51,271 bases of DNA, taken from positions 1 through 51,271 of the forward strand of contig CAMCYB010000008.1 of the NCBI GenBank assembly GCA_945883615.1. The letters run 5' to 3'. The position numbers were made by a program, and so were the translations under genes. This document shows, piece by piece, positions 1 to 8,343 of this stretch. The notes beneath the pieces are model-generated. The model made no database searches, was not told where the DNA came from, and was given only the letters and a program-made list of their open reading frames with translations. Source of the stretch: Bordetella parapertussis (GTDB lineage Bacteria > Pseudomonadota > Gammaproteobacteria > Burkholderiales > Burkholderiaceae_B). The stretch's first letter is position 1, and every line of letters begins with the position of its first letter.

Positions 1-41
1 AGGGCGCAGTACCCTGATTCGGGGTGCTAAACGGGCTAAAA

Positions 42-118
42 TGCCCAAATATCTGTCCATATTGGGCAAAAAAGTAAATATTATTGAATCAGTAAATTTC
101 TACCGCGGAAATTTCCGC
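42..118. repeat. Inverted repeats upstream of ppk
   Basis: The first 161 bases hold no gene that I can support. Two inverted repeats lie here. TGCCCAA at 42-48 pairs with TTGGGCA at 62-68 around a 13-nt loop. GCGGAAATTTCCGC at 105-118 is a perfect 14-bp palindrome without a loop, 43 bp before the ppk start. The second has the form of a dimeric repressor site, but I recognise no regulator. No Pho box is visible in front of ppk. Confidence 0.4.
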
Positions 119-161
119 TTTAAACCGACTTATTCAGACCTTCCCTAGAGACAATACCAAT

Positions 162-2252
162 ATGTCAGAACCCGTCGAGCACAAATTACAACTTGAAACG
201 GCACATTTTTTGAACCGAGAATTGTCTTTACTGCAGTTTAATAAACGTGTTTTAGCGATGGCCGAAGACAACAGCACACCTCTGCTAGAGCGGTTACGTT
301 ATTTGTGTATTGTGGGCTCTAATCTTGATGAATTTTTTGAAATACGTGTGTCAAGCTTAAAAGAGCAAATGCGATTATTTCCTTCCTTACGTGGCCCAGA
401 CGGTTTGACCGCAGGCCAAGCGTTTGAGCAGGTGCAAGAAGTTGTGCACAGATTGGTAAATAAAATTTACGCATTATTAAATAATGAAATTCTACCTAAG
501 CTTCACGCTGAGGGTATTTATGCACACCCGTCTTCCGAGTGGAATGAGGCCCAAACCGCATGGGCGCACGAGGTGTTTTTACGCGATGTTATGCCATTGC
601 TTACGCCGATTGGTTTAGATCCAGCCCACCCCTTTCCTCGGGTGTTAAATAAAAGCCTGAACTTCATGGTGACTTTGTCGGGCGATGATGCGTTCGGTCG
701 CAAAGCAACCATAGCTGTGGTGCAGGCGCCCCGAGCACTACCCCGTCTAATTCGTATGCCATCTGCAGTATCAGGTTTACCCCATAGTTTTATATTACTG
801 ACAGCTCTGTTAAGCGCCTTTGCAGGTGAACTTTTTCCAGGCATGACCGCTTATGGTGTCTTTCAATGGCGTGTGACACGTAACAGCGATTTGTTTGTCG
901 ACGAGGAAGAAGTCACTAACTTGCGTTTAGCGTTGCAGGGTGAGTTGTCACAGCGTAATTTTGGTTCGGCCGTACGACTTGAAATCGACCAACTCACGCC
1001 AGTAAATATAGAAGAGCTATTGCAGTGCGAATTTAACCTTTCAGCCGTTGATACCTACCGCGTGCATGGGCCTGCCAATATGGCGCGTCTGATGCAAGTC
1101 TGTAATGAAGTGGACCGGCCTGATTTATTATTTCCAAAATACAAAGGCTCCATACCCAAAGTCTTTGAAAAACAACCACACCGACCGCACATCATTTTTG
1201 AAGAGATTGCGGCAGCTGATCGATTAATTCATCATCCTTATCAATCATTTCAACCCGTAATTGATTTTTTAACAGCTGCTGCGACTGACCCAGATGTGAT
1301 GGCGATCAAACAAACCATTTACCGCACAGGTGAAGACTCTGAATTGATGCGCCTACTGGTAGCGGCTGCCAAAGCAGGTAAAGAGGTAACCGTCGTGGTT
1401 GAATTAATGGCTCGCTTTGACGAGCAAACAAACATTAATTGGGCTTCACGTCTAGAGGAAGTCGGCGCGCATGTGGTGTACGGCGTTGTCGGCCATAAAA
1501 CCCACGCCAAGATGTTGTTGGTGCTACGCCGTGAAAATGGTCGTATTCGCCGGTACGCACATTTAGGCACAGGTAATTATCATCCTCGTACAGCCAGTCT
1601 TTACACTGATTTTGGTTTGTTCACAGCAAACCCTGATTTATGTGAAGATATGGACAAAGTCTTTGCACAGCTCACCGGTTTGGGTGCGCGTCGGCAACTT
1701 AAGCTGCTGTTGCAAACGCCTTTCAGCATGCACCCAACAGTGATGTCGATGATTAAGGCAGAAACCAAAGCTGCTCAAGCAGGTAAAAAAGCCCGCATCA
1801 TGGCAAAGATGAACTCTTTGATTGAGTCTGAGGTGATCGAAGCGCTTTATGAGGCCAGTCAAGCGGGTGTGTCAATTGATCTGATTGTGCGAGGCTTGTG
1901 TACATTAAGACCAGGTGTCGTCGGGTTGTCGGAAAACATAAGGGTGCGTTCAATAATTGGTCAGTTCTTAGAGCACTCTCGGGTGTTGTATTTTTATGCT
2001 GAGGGTGAAGAACGTGTTTACCTTTCTTCAGCTGACTGGATGGACCGCAACTTTTTTAGGCGTGTTGAAGTGGCCTTTCCAACTCTTGACCCTAAGCTAA
2101 AAAAACGCGTGATTGATGAAGCCTTTACTTTTGCGCTTCGCGATAATCAAAGAGCGTGGTTGCAGCAGTCTGATGGGCAATACGAACGTATTGTGAACCG
2201 ACGTCAAGCTTTTAGTTTGCATAATCATCAGATGAACTTATTGGGTGATTAA
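162..2252 (+). CDS. ppk: Polyphosphate kinase 1
   Basis: Makes inorganic polyphosphate by reversible transfer of the ATP gamma-phosphate, using a phosphohistidine intermediate. The 696 residues are the normal PPK1 length. The N-terminal domain opens with FLNRELSLLQFNKRVL and NLDEFFEIRVSSLKEQ, both family signatures. The middle carries AIKQTIYRTG and the catalytic-His region VVGHKTHAKMLLVLRRE. The C-terminal PLD-like domain has YAHLGTGNYHP and, near the end, SSADWMDRNFFRRVE. All expected blocks are intact. The start has only a weak AGAG-type ribosome site, while GACAAT lies 6 nt before the ATG and could act as a -10 box. Its position in front of pstSCAB fits a phosphate storage and uptake block. 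Confidence 0.97.
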   Translation: MSEPVEHKLQLETAHFLNRELSLLQFNKRVLAMAEDNSTPLLERLRYLCIVGSNLDEFFEIRVSSLKEQMRLFPSLRGPDGLTAGQAFEQVQEVVHRLVNKIYALLNNEILPKLHAEGIYAHPSSEWNEAQTAWAHEVFLRDVMPLLTPIGLDPAHPFPRVLNKSLNFMVTLSGDDAFGRKATIAVVQAPRALPRLIRMPSAVSGLPHSFILLTALLSAFAGELFPGMTAYGVFQWRVTRNSDLFVDEEEVTNLRLALQGELSQRNFGSAVRLEIDQLTPVNIEELLQCEFNLSAVDTYRVHGPANMARLMQVCNEVDRPDLLFPKYKGSIPKVFEKQPHRPHIIFEEIAAADRLIHHPYQSFQPVIDFLTAAATDPDVMAIKQTIYRTGEDSELMRLLVAAAKAGKEVTVVVELMARFDEQTNINWASRLEEVGAHVVYGVVGHKTHAKMLLVLRRENGRIRRYAHLGTGNYHPRTASLYTDFGLFTANPDLCEDMDKVFAQLTGLGARRQLKLLLQTPFSMHPTVMSMIKAETKAAQAGKKARIMAKMNSLIESEVIEALYEASQAGVSIDLIVRGLCTLRPGVVGLSENIRVRSIIGQFLEHSRVLYFYAEGEERVYLSSADWMDRNFFRRVEVAFPTLDPKLKKRVIDEAFTFALRDNQRAWLQQSDGQYERIVNRRQAFSLHNHQMNLLGD

Positions 2253-2318
2253 AAATAAACACGTATTTTGAAAGATTTTTTTGATCTGCTAAAACGTAAT
2301 TTATTAATTTTTTATGAA

Positions 2319-2366
2319 TCGTCATGACTGTCATGAAACCGTCATGTTGGGCGCTTAAAGTAACAT
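2319..2366 (+). promoter_or_regulatory. Pho box and promoter of pstS
   Basis: CTGTCAT at 2328-2334, spacer GAAA, CCGTCAT at 2339-2345: two 7-bp units repeated every 11 bp, the classic PhoB site. A third unit, TCGTCAT at 2319-2325, sits upstream but only 9 bp out of register. TAACAT at 2361-2366 is a plausible -10 box, so PhoB would stand in for a -35 element, as at other Pho promoters. The site implies induction on phosphate limitation; phoB and phoR are not in the window. Confidence 0.85.
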
Positions 2367-2417
2367 TTGACTCGGTTTAACTCGAGCTTATTCTAAATCT
2401 TTGAAAGAGAGGTTTTA

Positions 2418-3446
2418 ATGCGTAGATCATTTATCAAAACACTTATTGCAGGCGGTATGCTGGCTATCGGTATGAACACAGCCATGGCAGCTGACATTAC
2501 CGGTGCCGGGGCAACGTTTCCTTACCCCATTTATGCTAAATGGGCTGAAGTCTACAAAAAATTAACGGGCGTGGGTTTAAATTATCAGTCAATTGGCTCT
2601 TCAGGTGGCCGCCGTCAAATTACTGCCAAAACAGTTACGTTTGGTGCGACTGATGCCCCAATGACTGGTGAAGAGTTAGACAAACTTGGTTTGGTTCAGT
2701 TTCCAGCTGTTCTTGGTGGTTTAGTTGCGATTGTGAATCTCGACGGTTTCAAGCCAACCGAACTCAGAATGACAGGCCCTTTATTGGCTGAAATCTATTT
2801 GGGTAACGTTACAAAATGGAATGACCCCCAGATACTTGCAGTCAACCCAAACAAAGTTTTGCCAAATTTAAATATCACTGTTGTGCATCGTGCTGACGGT
2901 TCAGGTACAACTGACATTTTTACTGACTACTTAACAACAGTTAGTAAGCCTTGGGCAGATAAAGTGGGTAAGGGCGCAAGCGTTAAATGGCCTGCTGACT
3001 CGTCTTTAGGTGGTAAAGGTAATGAAGGCGTTGCGGCTAACGTAACACGCGTTAAAGGTTCTGTTGGTTATGTTGAGTATGCCTACGCCAAGAAAAATGA
3101 TGTACCTTACATGCAAATGCAAAATAAAGATGGTAATTTTGTAAACCCAGGTGCTGAATCGTTTGCTGCAGCCGCAGCCGGTGCAAATTGGTTTAGCGTG
3201 CCAGGTATGGGTATCTCGTTGGTTGAGCAGCCCGGTGCAAAGTCATGGCCTATTACAGGCGGTACATTCATCATGATGTACAAAGAGCCCGCTAATATTG
3301 AAGATTCAAATCAAGCTTTAAAGTTTTTTAAGTTTGCGTTTAAAGACGGTAAGCAGCTTGCACTTGACTTAGAATACGTGCCACTACCTGACGTTTTAAC
3401 ATCAGCGATTGAAACTAAAGTTTGGTCACAAATCAAACAGAAGTAA
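2418..3446 (+). CDS. pstS: Phosphate ABC transporter, periplasmic binding protein
   Basis: Binds inorganic phosphate in the periplasm and hands it to PstCA. The 342-residue protein starts with a Sec signal peptide (RR, hydrophobic stretch, AMA before the DITGAG mature start). The mature part shows the PstS landmarks: GAGATFPYPIYAKW, QSIGSSGGRRQI, FGATDAPMT, and the phosphate-contacting VVHRADGSGTTDIFTDYL. GAGAGG at 2407-2412 gives a good ribosome site 5 nt before the ATG. It is the first gene of the pst operon behind a Pho box and is followed by a strong hairpin before pstC. Confidence 0.98.
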   Translation: MRRSFIKTLIAGGMLAIGMNTAMAADITGAGATFPYPIYAKWAEVYKKLTGVGLNYQSIGSSGGRRQITAKTVTFGATDAPMTGEELDKLGLVQFPAVLGGLVAIVNLDGFKPTELRMTGPLLAEIYLGNVTKWNDPQILAVNPNKVLPNLNITVVHRADGSGTTDIFTDYLTTVSKPWADKVGKGASVKWPADSSLGGKGNEGVAANVTRVKGSVGYVEYAYAKKNDVPYMQMQNKDGNFVNPGAESFAAAAAGANWFSVPGMGISLVEQPGAKSWPITGGTFIMMYKEPANIEDSNQALKFFKFAFKDGKQLALDLEYVPLPDVLTSAIETKVWSQIKQK

Positions 3447-3461
3447 ACATAGCAAGTAGTT

Positions 3462-3489
3462 AAACAGGGTGTTAATGAACACCCTGTTT
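3462..3489 (+). terminator. Hairpin between pstS and pstC
   Basis: AAACAGGGTGTT (3462-3473), loop AATG, AACACCCTGTTT (3478-3489): a perfect 12-bp stem ending in T residues. It sits inside the pst operon, so it is probably a leaky terminator or a 3'-end stabiliser that lets pstS mRNA exceed pstCAB mRNA. The effect is inferred; the structure is seen. Confidence 0.7.
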
Positions 3490-3513
3490 GTTTAAAATGA
3501 ATGCGGAGTCTTC

Positions 3514-4500
3514 ATGAGTTCAAGCCCTGCTGATAACAGCATGTTGAATCAAAACTTGCTCGCTGTAATAAAGAAACAACGCCTGCAAGATTTTTTCTTT
3601 CATAAAATTACCATGCTCTTTTCGTTGGTGGTTTTATTTGCCTTAATCGGCATCATCATTTCACTTTTCATTAACTCTTGGCCTGCTTTTCAAAAGTTTG
3701 GTCTACCCTTTATCTGGACAGTTGAATGGGATGTTCGCAACCAAAATTTTGGTGCACTTATTGCCATTTACGGCACGGTGGTCACTTCAATTATTGCGCT
3801 GCTGATTGCAGTACCTTTAGGTTTTGGTATTGCACTTTTTTTAACTGAAACATGCCCCTTGGTGTTGCGACGACCGCTCGGTACAGCCATCGAGCTCTTG
3901 GCTGCTGTGCCATCAATTATTTACGGTATGTTTGGTTTATTTGTTTTTGCCCCACTTTTTGCTGATTACGGTCAACCGGCTTTGCAAGCGACGCTAGGGC
4001 AAATGCCCATTATTGGCTTGCTGTTTGGTGGCTCAATGAATGGCATCGGCATTTTGACAGCGGGTATTGTGTTGGCATTTATGGTTTTGCCATTTATTGC
4101 CGCAGTGATGCGAGATGTATTCGAAATCGTACCCCCCATATTGCGTGAATCAGCCTATGGCATTGGTTGCACCACTTGGGAAGTTGTTCGAAACATCGTA
4201 TTGCCTTATACCCAAAAGGGCGTTATTGGCGGCATCATGTTGGGTTTAGGTCGAGCTTTAGGCGAAACCATGGCAGTTACTTTTGTTATCGGTAACTCGC
4301 AACGCTTACGTGAATCATTATTTGCGCCAGGCAGTTCAATTGCATCGACTTTAGCGAATGAGTTCGGCGAAGCCGACGATTTCCAATTGTCGACATTGTT
4401 TGCATTGGGCCTCTTACTGTTTGTAATCACTTTCTTTGTTTTAGGTGCAGCAAAAATCTTGATTATTCGTGGTGATAAAGCTAAGGGCACTAAAACCTAA
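3514..4500 (+). CDS. pstC: Phosphate ABC transporter permease
   Basis: Inner-membrane subunit of the PstSCAB phosphate importer. The 328 residues include an N-terminal cytoplasmic stretch, then about six membrane helices. The permease EAA-like loop is visible as [21 protein letters not shown], followed by [19 protein letters not shown], a PstC hallmark. Length and order match the family. GGAG precedes the ATG by a normal distance. It lies 67 bp after pstS, with a hairpin between them, and 10 bp before pstA. Confidence 0.97.
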   Translation: MSSSPADNSMLNQNLLAVIKKQRLQDFFFHKITMLFSLVVLFALIGIIISLFINSWPAFQKFGLPFIWTVEWDVRNQNFGALIAIYGTVVTSIIALLIAVPLGFGIALFLTETCPLVLRRPLGTAIELLAAVPSIIYGMFGLFVFAPLFADYGQPALQATLGQMPIIGLLFGGSMNGIGILTAGIVLAFMVLPFIAAVMRDVFEIVPPILRESAYGIGCTTWEVVRNIVLPYTQKGVIGGIMLGLGRALGETMAVTFVIGNSQRLRESLFAPGSSIASTLANEFGEADDFQLSTLFALGLLLFVITFFVLGAAKILIIRGDKAKGTKT

Positions 4501-4510
4501 AGGTATGACA

Positions 4511-5359
4511 ATGAATCAAAATATTTACCGACGTCGCAAATTCGTTAACAAAATAGGCCTGACCCTATCAATGCTAGCGATGGTGTTAGGGCTGTTTGTT
4601 TTACTGTGGATTTTGTTAGTTTTGTTTAAGAATGGTTTTGCATCATTTAATTTAGCGTTGTTTACGCAGTCAACCCCTGCACCAGGAACTGAAGGCGGTG
4701 GTTTAGCTAACGCGATTGTGGGTAGTTTGATGATGGTTGCTGTCACCACGCTAATTAGTACGCCCGTTGGTGTTTTTGCGGGTGTCTATCTGGCTGAGTT
4801 TGGCGATGGCAACAAAGTGGCATCAGTAACCCGTTTCGTGACCGACATTATGTTGTCAGCACCTTCAATTGTTTTGGGCTTGTTTATTTACGCGATTTAT
4901 GTTGCGCAAGTTCGTCACTTTTCTGGGTGGGCAGGTTCACTTACTTTGTGTCTCATTGCCATACCGGTGGTGGTGCGAACGACTGAAAACATGTTGAGAC
5001 TCGTGCCAGGTAGCTTAAGAGAGGCCGCCTTTTCATTGGGTTCACCTCGCTGGAAGGTTTCAACTTTTGTGACCCTACGTGCCGCTCGGGCAGGTGTGAT
5101 CACGGGTTTAATGTTGGCTTTGGCACGTATCAGTGGTGAGACAGCTCCCTTGTTATTTACAGCTTTAAATAATCAGTTTTTCTCATTTAACATGAATGAA
5201 CCGATGGCTAACTTGCCTGTTGTGATTTTCCAGTTTGCGATGAGCCCTTATGAAAACTGGATAGGTCTCGCTTGGGCGGGTGCATTGTTAATTACCTTGA
5301 CTGTTTTACTGTTAAATATCATTGCGCGGGTTTTGTTCCGCGAAAAAATTTCAGCCTAA
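4511..5359 (+). CDS. pstA: Phosphate ABC transporter permease
   Basis: Second inner-membrane subunit of the phosphate importer, forming the pore with PstC. I chose the ATG at 4511 (MNQNIYRRRK, 282 residues). AAAGG at 4499-4503 lies 7 nt before it, whereas the longer frame from 4469 would run back into pstC and has no ribosome site. About six helices are visible. The EAA-like loop reads LREAAFSLGSPRWKVSTFVTL, then ALARISGETAPLLFTALNN, both typical of PstA. Start and stop spacing show tight coupling to pstC. Confidence 0.96.
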   Translation: MNQNIYRRRKFVNKIGLTLSMLAMVLGLFVLLWILLVLFKNGFASFNLALFTQSTPAPGTEGGGLANAIVGSLMMVAVTTLISTPVGVFAGVYLAEFGDGNKVASVTRFVTDIMLSAPSIVLGLFIYAIYVAQVRHFSGWAGSLTLCLIAIPVVVRTTENMLRLVPGSLREAAFSLGSPRWKVSTFVTLRAARAGVITGLMLALARISGETAPLLFTALNNQFFSFNMNEPMANLPVVIFQFAMSPYENWIGLAWAGALLITLTVLLLNIIARVLFREKISA

Positions 5360-5371
5360 ATGGTTTGTGCT

Positions 5372-5389
5372 ACCCAAAAATGGGTTTTC
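5372..5389 (+). other. Small hairpin before pstB
   Basis: ACCCA, AAAA loop, TGGGT, then TTTT in the 48-bp pstA-pstB gap. The 5-bp stem is weak; it could attenuate slightly or be chance. Confidence 0.25.
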
Positions 5390-5407
5390 TAATATCAGGA
5401 CGTTTTC

Positions 5408-6196
5408 ATGACTGAACAAAATACACCCACTTCAAATGCACTAACCAATGCAATTGAAGTTCGAAATCTAAACTTTTACTACGGTAAATTTCAAGGCTTG
5501 AAAAATATTCATCTTGATATTGCTGAGAAAAAAGTCACGGCCTTTATTGGTCCATCAGGTTGCGGTAAATCAACCTTGTTGCGCACCTTAAATCGCATGT
5601 ACAGCTTATACCCAGGCCAACGTGCCGAAGGTGAAATTAATTTTTACGGTCAAAATATTCTTGATCCGAAACAAGATTTAAATTTGTTGCGCGCACGAGT
5701 TGGTATGGTTTTTCAAAAACCTACACCGTTCCCAATGTCGATTTATGACAACATTGCCTTTGGCGTCAAACTTTATGAAAATTTAAATAAAGCCGACATG
5801 GATGAACGGGTTGAATGGGCTATAACCAAGGCCGCCCTTTGGGAAGAGGCTAAAGATAAGCTCGGTCAAAGTGGTTTGTCGTTGTCAGGTGGTCAGCAGC
5901 AGCGTTTGTGTATCGCACGTTCTGTTTCGGTTAAGCCATCAGTTATTTTGCTTGACGAACCGACCTCAGCACTTGACCCGATTTCAACTGCTAAGGTTGA
6001 ACAATTGGTGCATGAGCTTAAATCTGACTATACCGTGGCAATTGTGACGCACAACATGCAACAAGCTGCGCGTTGTTCAGACTTTACGGCTTATATGTAT
6101 TTAGGCGAATTAATGGAATTTGGCGACACAGACCAAATCTTTGTTAAACCCAAACGCAAAGAAACTGAAGACTATATTACTGGGCGGTTTGGTTAA
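5408..6196 (+). CDS. pstB: Phosphate ABC transporter ATPase
   Basis: Cytoplasmic ATPase that drives PstSCA. The 262 residues contain Walker [10 protein letters not shown], the Q-loop region [17 protein letters not shown] typical of PstB, signature [14 protein letters not shown], Walker [14 protein letters not shown] and the switch His in [17 protein letters not shown] gives the ribosome site. In many bacteria phoU follows pstB; here the next gene is tRNA-Pro, whose -35 element overlaps the end of this coding region. PhoU may be elsewhere. Confidence 0.98.
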   Translation: MTEQNTPTSNALTNAIEVRNLNFYYGKFQGLKNIHLDIAEKKVTAFIGPSGCGKSTLLRTLNRMYSLYPGQRAEGEINFYGQNILDPKQDLNLLRARVGMVFQKPTPFPMSIYDNIAFGVKLYENLNKADMDERVEWAITKAALWEEAKDKLGQSGLSLSGGQQQRLCIARSVSVKPSVILLDEPTSALDPISTAKVEQLVHELKSDYTVAIVTHNMQQAARCSDFTAYMYLGELMEFGDTDQIFVKPKRKETEDYITGRFG

Positions 6197-6218
6197 GTAC
6201 GTAATAATCTGCTATGAT
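6189..6218 (+). promoter_or_regulatory. Promoter of tRNA-Pro
   Basis: TTGGTT at 6189-6194 and TATGAT at 6213-6218 with an 18-bp spacer. The -35 hexamer overlaps the last codons of pstB. The tRNA begins 9 nt after the -10 box, so transcription starts almost at the mature 5' end. Confidence 0.6.
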
Positions 6219-6227
6219 ATTGAGCTT

Positions 6228-6304
6228 CGGGGCTTAGCGCAGCCTGGTAGCGCATCTGCTTTGGGAGCAGAGGGTCGAAGGTTCGAATCCTTCAGTCCCG
6301 ACCA
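6228..6304 (+). tRNA. tRNA-Pro (anticodon UGG)
   Basis: A 77-nt cloverleaf. The acceptor arm CGGGGCT pairs with AGTCCCG with one G-T wobble. The anticodon arm is TCTGC-TTTGGGA-GCAGA, giving TGG. The T arm contains GGTTCGAATCC. The discriminator A is followed by a genome-encoded CCA. It reads CCA and, by wobble, other proline codons. Confidence 0.97.
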
Positions 6305-6317
6305 AATATATTAAAGG

Positions 6318-6387
6318 CCTATTTAAACCATGTCCCCAGACACTCACTGTTGTTTAGCGTTTGTCGGTGGTTTAAATAGGTTTTTTT
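6318..6387 (+). terminator. Long-loop terminator after tRNA-Pro
   Basis: CCTATTTAAACC (6318-6329) pairs perfectly with GGTTTAAATAGG (6369-6380) and is followed by seven T residues. The 39-nt loop is unusually long for a rho-independent terminator. It occupies most of the gap before the next gene at 6440. Confidence 0.75.
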
Positions 6388-6439
6388 ACTTGTCGTTTTT
6401 CTCTGTTCGTTACCCCAGCTCTTCATTCTTAATTTTGTC

Positions 6440-7543
6440 ATGAAACGCGTTCTTGTTGTGCGTAATGACAAATTAGGCGATTTCATGTTGGTTTGGCCTG
6501 CTTTGGCCTTACTCAAACATATTTCAAATGCCCATATTAGTGTTTTGGTGCCGGCTTATACCGCACCCATGGCACACCTTTGTCCTGCTATTGATGCCGT
6601 GATCATTGATCCAGGCACCCAAGCAGATCGGGGTGCCCAACGTACATTACTTGAGCAAATCAAAGCGCAACAGTTTGATTGTGCCATCGCTGTTTTTTCA
6701 AATGGTCGCAACGCCCGACTGTTATGGCAAGCCAAAATTCCCCACCGTTTTGCACCCGCGACCAAATGGGCTCAGGTTTTATATAATCACCGACTGCGTC
6801 AACGGCGCTCACAATCTGCCAAACCTGAATGGCTTTATAACGTTGATTTAATTGAATTTGCGTTGCAGCAACAAGGGTTTGATGTGTCTGTAAGCAAGGT
6901 TGATGCAATTTTACAGCCCCCTTATCTAAGATTTGAACCACAAGTCTTGAGCGATATGCGTCACCAGGTAGCCGCCCAGCTGGGCCTAAATGTCGACTAT
7001 CGGTGGTTAATCGTGCACCCGGGTACGGGCGGCTCAGCGGGCATTCTTGGCACAACGCAGTATGTGCAGTTTTTATATGCTTTTGTTCATCACCTCGCGC
7101 AGTCAACACCAATATTGCCGTTAACGAATGCGTTAAACCAAATCAGTGAACCCTTCGATATATTGATTACGGCAGGCCCCAATGAAACTGAGTTGGCTAT
7201 ATCTCTTGTGCAGGCTTTGTCATCATGTCACATCAAAGCTGCTGTCTTAACGTCTCAACAGGGCTTGGTTGCTTTTTCTCAAGTCATAGCAAACAGTGCA
7301 CTTTTTTTAGCTGCGGGTACTGGGCCGCTTCACATCGCAGGCGCACTTGATGTGCCAACTGTCGGGGTATTTCCGGCGCGACGTTCAAATACGGCGTTAC
7401 GCTGGCAGCCTTTAAATCAACCATCACGCCATTGGCCTATTAGTGTTCCAAGCGATGCTCACGACCCTGAAGATTTGTCTGTTATTGATTGGTCTGAGGC
7501 AGGGGTACAGGCTAGAGATTGGTTTGATCAGCTAAAATTTTAA
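6440..7543 (+). CDS. Glycosyltransferase family 9 (heptosyltransferase-like)
   Basis: Probably transfers heptose or a related sugar in lipopolysaccharide core assembly at the inner face of the cytoplasmic membrane. The 367 residues show a GT-B fold of the GT9 type. The N-terminal Rossmann half begins [20 protein letters not shown], the usual heptosyltransferase opening. The C-terminal half has [11 protein letters not shown] and, later, [23 protein letters not shown], the donor-binding signature. No clear Shine-Dalgarno site precedes the ATG. It ends overlapping by 4 bp the stop of the convergent GT2 gene, also a core-type transferase. Exact acceptor and sugar cannot be told from sequence. Confidence 0.85.
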   Translation: MKRVLVVRNDKLGDFMLVWPALALLKHISNAHISVLVPAYTAPMAHLCPAIDAVIIDPGTQADRGAQRTLLEQIKAQQFDCAIAVFSNGRNARLLWQAKIPHRFAPATKWAQVLYNHRLRQRRSQSAKPEWLYNVDLIEFALQQQGFDVSVSKVDAILQPPYLRFEPQVLSDMRHQVAAQLGLNVDYRWLIVHPGTGGSAGILGTTQYVQFLYAFVHHLAQSTPILPLTNALNQISEPFDILITAGPNETELAISLVQALSSCHIKAAVLTSQQGLVAFSQVIANSALFLAAGTGPLHIAGALDVPTVGVFPARRSNTALRWQPLNQPSRHWPISVPSDAHDPEDLSVIDWSEAGVQARDWFDQLKF

Positions 7544-8334
7544 GGTATGTGCTGATCTTTTTGTATGGGCTCAGGTTGACGACGCGCCCACAGATCAGCG
7601 TACTTCACAAAAGCTGAGTGTGCAGACAGTATGGCAAGCAAAAACCCCGCTTGGCCATCGCGAAACCCTTGGCGAAAGACATACATCTTGATGAAGCAAC
7701 CTAAAGCATGAATGATGCCTTGAAAAAGCGATGCTTTGCGACCCTTTTGCGTTTGTTGATCAGCCCAGGCCCTTGCATAGTGGGCTGACTTAACCAAGTA
7801 ATGCTCTACATTACGGTAGGTATAGTGCAGTAAGTCACCCTTTAAATCTTTAACCACAACTTTGGCGGGTACCACGACGTGTTCATGCACAAGTGAGTCG
7901 TTATATTGTGTTAACTTTTCAGGGTAAAGCCTCACGACCCGATCGGGATACCAGCCACTAAACCGAATAAAGCGGCCAAACACCCAAGACAGGCGATTAA
8001 CGCGATAGACCGTATGAGGTTCGTGCGCACTGACCGCCGCTTTAATCGATTTTTGTAATGCAGGCGTCACAACTTCATCTGCATCAAGCCAAAATAACCA
8101 ATCAGCGTTGCAGTGCTGCTGAGCCCATTGGCGTTGTCGCCCAAAGCCTTGCCAGTCTGTATTGATAAAAAATCGCGCATCAAACTGGCGTGCAATGCTT
8201 TCAGTGCCATCGCTACTACCCGAGTCAACAATAATAATTTCGTCAACCCAACCTTGAACCGATTGCAAGCATGCCTCAAGTTGTAGGGCTTCATTTTTAA
8301 CAATGAGAACAGCGGCAAGAGTGGGTTGAGTCAT
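7540..8334 (-). CDS. Glycosyltransferase family 2 (LPS core WaaE/KdtX-like)
   Basis: A 264-residue GT-A fold enzyme of the WaaE type, which adds a sugar to the LPS inner core. The N-terminus [20 protein letters not shown] and [12 protein letters not shown] are the nucleotide-sugar binding part; DADEVV holds the metal-binding DxD. The C-terminal part ([18 protein letters not shown], then VHEHVVV) is typical of this subfamily. It is the last gene of a minus-strand series uvrA-MFS-GT2, starting 9 bp after the MFS stop. The opposite-strand GT9 gene suggests both act on the same glycan. Confidence 0.85.
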   Translation of the reverse strand: MTQPTLAAVLIVKNEALQLEACLQSVQGWVDEIIIVDSGSSDGTESIARQFDARFFINTDWQGFGRQRQWAQQHCNADWLFWLDADEVVTPALQKSIKAAVSAHEPHTVYRVNRLSWVFGRFIRFSGWYPDRVVRLYPEKLTQYNDSLVHEHVVVPAKVVVKDLKGDLLHYTYRNVEHYLVKSAHYARAWADQQTQKGRKASLFQGIIHALGCFIKMYVFRQGFRDGQAGFLLAILSAHSAFVKYADLWARRQPEPIQKDQHIP

Positions 8335-8343
8335 AAGACTATC

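Noticed and set aside
6120..6314. Frame over the pstB end and tRNA-Pro
   Set aside because: It runs through a tRNA gene in a different frame; a shadow only.
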